From assembly GCA_035606695.1 (NCBI GenBank), contig DATNEW010000033.1, positions 120,050 to 184,049 on the forward strand: a DNA stretch of 64,000 nt. The letters are read 5' to 3'. The notes under the pieces were generated by a model. That model did not search any database. It had not been told where the DNA came from and worked only from the letters and a program-made list of their open reading frames with translations. The stretch comes from Gemmatimonadaceae bacterium. Lineage in GTDB: Bacteria > Gemmatimonadota > Gemmatimonadetes > Gemmatimonadales > Gemmatimonadaceae. The position numbers and the translations under genes were made by a program. Below, in pieces: positions 61,420 through 64,000 of this stretch. Position 1 is the stretch's first letter, and every line of letters begins with the position of its first letter.

Positions 61420-61470
61420 TTCGCGTCAGCTGATTCGCGTTGGCTGATTCGCGTCAGCTGATTCGCGTTG
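61415..61470. repeat. Tandem 14-bp repeat (4 units, 28-bp period)
   Basis: Units alternate GCTGATTCGCGTCA and GCTGATTCGCGTTG, i.e. two exact 28-bp copies in a row. The kinase stop codon is in the first unit. The array fills the space up to the nitronate monooxygenase start at 61497. Confidence 0.85.
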
Positions 61471-61496
61471 GGAGAACGCCCGACAGCGGGGTCGCG

Positions 61497-62978
61497 ATGC
61501 ACGTGGCGATCATCCACGACATGCATACTTCTCCTGCTTCTCCTGTCGTTCGCAAGTCCGGCCATCCCGTGATCATCCAGGGCGGCATGGGCATCGGCGT
61601 CTCGAATTGGGTGCTCGCGCGCACGGTGTCTCGTCTTGGCCAACTCGGCGTCGTCTCCGGAACGGCCGTCGACACCCTGCTCGTTCGCCGCCTGCAGGAT
61701 GGCGACGCAGGAGGCCACATGCGCCGCGCGATAGAACAATTCCCAATCGCCTCCATCGCAGAGCTGGTGCTGAGCCGCTACTTCCTGGCGAACGGCCGAG
61801 GCGATGCGCCGTACAGGCTGCTCCCCATGTACAAACAGTCGGTGAGTATCGCGCGGCAGCGCATAAGCATGCTCGCCAGCTTCGTCGAAGTGTGGCTCGC
61901 GAAGGAAGGGCACGACGGTCCCGTCGGAATCAATCTGTTGACGAGAGTGCAGATGCCGAACCTCGCGTTGTTGTACGGCGCGATGCTCGCCGGTGTGGAC
62001 GTCGTGATCATGGGTGCGGGAATTCCGCGAGAGATTCCCGGTGTGCTCGACGCGTTGGCCGAGCATCACCCGGCAAAGCTCAAGCTCGACGTCGATGGAC
62101 TCTCGCCGAGCGAGACGGAGTGGTTGACGTTCGACCCGCGGCAGCACTGGTCGGAGATTCCCGCTGATTTGCGACGGCCACAATTTCTGGCCGTCGTCTC
62201 CGCGCACTCGCTCGCGGTCTCGCTCGCGCGAAAATCGAGCGGACGCGTTGATGGCTTCATCGTCGAACGACCGACCGCGGGAGGCCACAACGCGCCGCCA
62301 CGCGGCGACGTGCGCGTGAACGAACGCGGTGAGCCGATCTACGGCGAGCGCGACGAGGTCGACCTCGAAAAAATGCGTGAGCTCGGGTTGCCATTCTGGC
62401 TCGCCGGCGGTACGGGTTCACCGAAGGGATTGGATGCGGCGCTCGCGGCGGGAGCGACGGGAATTCAAGTCGGGACGTTGTTCGCATACTCTGAAGAATC
62501 CGGGGTGACGCCGGAGCTCAAGCGTCGCGTGCTCGATGGCGTGCGCGCCAACGCCGTCCGCGTCGTCACCGATCCGCGCGCATCGCCGACGGGATATCCA
62601 TTCAAGGTCGTGGAAGTCGACGGTGCGGCGTTCCAGGATGAAACGCGCCGACGCGTCTGCGATCTGGGGTATTTGCGCACCGGGTATCGGCTTCCATCCG
62701 GGAAGCTCGGCTACCGTTGTCCCGCCGAGCCGGTCGCCGACTATCTCGCAAAGGGAGGCGATCTTGCCGACACGGCGGGCCGCCGATGTCTGTGCAACGG
62801 CCTCACCGCCAATGTCGGGAAACCGCAGCAGCGTGAGAGCGAGGGCGAAGAGCGCCCACTCCTGACGAGCGGTGACGACCTCATGTCGCTCGGTGAATTT
62901 CTGGGACAGAGAACACGCTACGGCGCTGAGGACGTCCTGCACTATCTGCTCGGCACGCCGGCGGCTCGTCCGGCGTAG
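61497..62978 (+). CDS. Nitronate monooxygenase family (NPD-like, FMN-dependent)
   Basis: 493 residues from ATG 61497; ATG 61521 is possible. TIM-barrel family motifs: HPVIIQGGMGIGVSNWVLAR near residues 18-37, GVDVVIMGAGIPREIPGVLD and VERPTAGGHNAPPRGDVRVN (substrate/FMN loop with His), PFWLAGGTGSPKGLDAALAA (phosphate loop) and GIQVGTLFAYSEESGV. Oxidises nitronates or acts as a related flavoprotein; the long form with a C-terminal Cys-rich segment (CDLGYLRTGYRLPS, RRCLCNGL) is a distinct branch. Hairpin-like palindrome follows at 62991. Confidence 0.88.
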   Translation: MHVAIIHDMHTSPASPVVRKSGHPVIIQGGMGIGVSNWVLARTVSRLGQLGVVSGTAVDTLLVRRLQDGDAGGHMRRAIEQFPIASIAELVLSRYFLANGRGDAPYRLLPMYKQSVSIARQRISMLASFVEVWLAKEGHDGPVGINLLTRVQMPNLALLYGAMLAGVDVVIMGAGIPREIPGVLDALAEHHPAKLKLDVDGLSPSETEWLTFDPRQHWSEIPADLRRPQFLAVVSAHSLAVSLARKSSGRVDGFIVERPTAGGHNAPPRGDVRVNERGEPIYGERDEVDLEKMRELGLPFWLAGGTGSPKGLDAALAAGATGIQVGTLFAYSEESGVTPELKRRVLDGVRANAVRVVTDPRASPTGYPFKVVEVDGAAFQDETRRRVCDLGYLRTGYRLPSGKLGYRCPAEPVADYLAKGGDLADTAGRRCLCNGLTANVGKPQQRESEGEERPLLTSGDDLMSLGEFLGQRTRYGAEDVLHYLLGTPAARPA

Positions 62979-62990
62979 CTCATGTGATCC

Positions 62991-63014
62991 GACATTGGCC
63001 CAACGTCCAATGTC
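62991..63014. promoter_or_regulatory. Perfect 8-bp inverted repeat between monooxygenase and TonB receptor
   Basis: GACATTGG (62991-62998), loop of 8, CCAATGTC (63007-63014). It starts 12 bases past the monooxygenase stop and lies 75 bp before the receptor start. There is no T-run, so a terminator is doubtful. An operator for the receptor gene is equally possible. Confidence 0.5.
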
Positions 63015-63088
63015 CCCTCTCTCCGTTCGGTGGCACATCACGTCGTGCCCGCCAGTGAACGTCTGTCGCACCCGTTCGGGGGAGATTC

Positions 63089-64000
63089 ATGTCGCGTCGC
63101 GCCCGCCTTGGCGCTTGGCTCCGGCTCATGTCGTCGACGGTGGTTTGGGCCGCGATCGCGATGCTCAGCGCGGTCGCGCACGACGCGCGCGCAGCGAGTG
63201 CAGCGGATGCAAGAAACGGCACGAACGCGCAGGGTCCGGTGACGGCGACGATCGCCGGACGGATTCTGGACGAGCATGGGCGGGGACTCCCCAACATCGA
63301 GGTGATCGCGTCCAATCGGGCGACGGGCAGCACCATGCGCGCGACCTCTCGCGCCGACGGTCGATACCTGATCAGCGGATTGGAGATCGGCGGTCCGTAC
63401 GCTGTCACAGGGCGGCGCGTCGGACTCCAGAGCAGCGCGAAGACGGGCATCTACCTGAGCCTGGGCCAGCGATTCGAGATCGACATCGTGATGGCGGCGC
63501 GCACGGTGTCGCTTCCATCCGTGGAAACGCGCGCGACACGCGACCGCGTGCTCTCGCGCAGGCACACCGGCATCGAGACGCTGCTCCCGGACTCGCTAAT
63601 TCATCAAGTTCCGTTGATTAATCGAGATCTCTACGATCTCATTCGACTCGTGCCGCAGATGTCGACGGGATTCGCCGTGACGCCGTCCGGCGCCGGCCCG
63701 CGCACGAACAGCATTCGCATCGATGGCGTCAGCGACGAGGTGCCGTCCAGCAATCTCGCCGCGGGGGCTCTCTACGGCGGCAAAGTCATTCCGCTCGACG
63801 CCGTGAAGGAATACGAGGTGTCGGTGTCGCCGTTCGACGTCCGGCAGGGCAGCTTCGCCGGCGCCGGTGTGAACGTCGTTACGCGCGGCGGGACCAACGA
63901 GCTCCAGGGCAGTGCATTCGGATACGGCACCAACGAGCGACTCGGACCGAACGTGCCGTTCGTTCGGCGCGCGCGCTATCAGAAAGAGCAGTTCGGTGCG
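63089..64000 (+). CDS. TonB-dependent receptor with carboxypeptidase-regulatory N-domain (3' truncated by window)
   Basis: 304 residues visible, still open at the window end. GGGGGAG precedes ATG 63089. A signal-like N-terminus is followed by a carboxypeptidase-regulatory-like beta-sandwich at about 50-140: TATIAGRILDEHGRGLPNIE and TSRADGRYLISGLEIGGPYA. The TonB plug domain follows (LINRDLYDLIRLVPQM, TNSIRIDGVSDEVPSSNLAA, AVKEYEVSVSPFDVRQGSFA, GAGVNVVTRGGTNELQGSAF). This is the SusC/OAR-like layout common in this phylum. Uptake substrate unknown. Confidence 0.88.
   Translation, partial: MSRRARLGAWLRLMSSTVVWAAIAMLSAVAHDARAASAADARNGTNAQGPVTATIAGRILDEHGRGLPNIEVIASNRATGSTMRATSRADGRYLISGLEIGGPYAVTGRRVGLQSSAKTGIYLSLGQRFEIDIVMAARTVSLPSVETRATRDRVLSRRHTGIETLLPDSLIHQVPLINRDLYDLIRLVPQMSTGFAVTPSGAGPRTNSIRIDGVSDEVPSSNLAAGALYGGKVIPLDAVKEYEVSVSPFDVRQGSFAGAGVNVVTRGGTNELQGSAFGYGTNERLGPNVPFVRRARYQKEQFGA

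Noticed and set aside
1..64000. tRNA, rRNA and insertion sequences
   Set aside because: No cloverleaf, rRNA-like stretch or transposase was recognised on either strand by reading; a covariance-model search would be needed to exclude small RNAs.

Overview
The window is very G+C-rich and codes densely on both strands. No rRNA, tRNA, CRISPR array, prophage or recognisable insertion sequence was found. The gene content points to a soil-type Gemmatimonadota bacterium, with Acidobacteriota as the main alternative. The supporting features are six ADOP-type MacB/FtsX permeases (four beside or near PadR regulators), two S9 peptidases (one with Gly-rich linkers), a DUF5117-type zinc metalloprotease, a TIGR02999-type ECF sigma factor, YncE-like propellers, and a TonB-dependent receptor with a carboxypeptidase-regulatory N-terminus. 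The assignment is by family content only.

Layout. 1-5.6 kb: end of an ADOP permease, a luciferase-like oxidoreductase with an ABC-F ATPase, and a divergent S9 peptidase. 5.7-7.5 kb: a compact operon of a secreted His-rich repeat protein, an ECF sigma factor, a one-TM putative anti-sigma factor and a periplasmic Spy/CnrX-like sensor. 7.5-15.7 kb: small envelope proteins, DUF4386 and ankyrin proteins, a CadC-like regulator, a porin / binding-protein / membrane-protein operon and two overlapping PAP2 phosphatases. 15.8-25 kb: an intact ADOP permease, secreted proteins, a degenerate MBL-fold protein, a LytS/LytTR two-component pair and an alpha/beta hydrolase. 25.0-29.15 kb: a 4.1-kb block (MarR, ClC channel, cupredoxin) between exact 31-bp direct repeats. 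29-35.6 kb: propeller, HhH and TPR proteins, a response regulator with Glu at the phosphoacceptor site, a frameshifted KaiC-like ATPase, and a PadR gene with a decaying partner. 35.7-41 kb: a hydrolase with two operator-like palindromes, an ECF sigma factor with a kinase-less propeller partner, and small lipoproteins. 41-60 kb: a PadR/ADOP-rich segment with an intact permease, a collapsed MFS/dehydrogenase pair, a metalloprotease, a frameshifted permease, two more permeases and an S9 peptidase. 60-64 kb: a PAS histidine kinase, a nitronate monooxygenase and the start of a TonB-dependent receptor.

The main theme is envelope function and its regulation: PadR-controlled permeases, two ECF systems, two two-component modules and many secreted proteins. 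Single-base frameshifts and internal deletions cluster between about 33 and 50 kb. They may be real decay or assembly error, and raw reads are needed to tell. The best candidates for something new are the ECF locus at 5.7-7.5 kb, the repeat-flanked block at 25.0-29.15 kb, and the Glu-substituted response regulator beside the KaiC-like ATPase.
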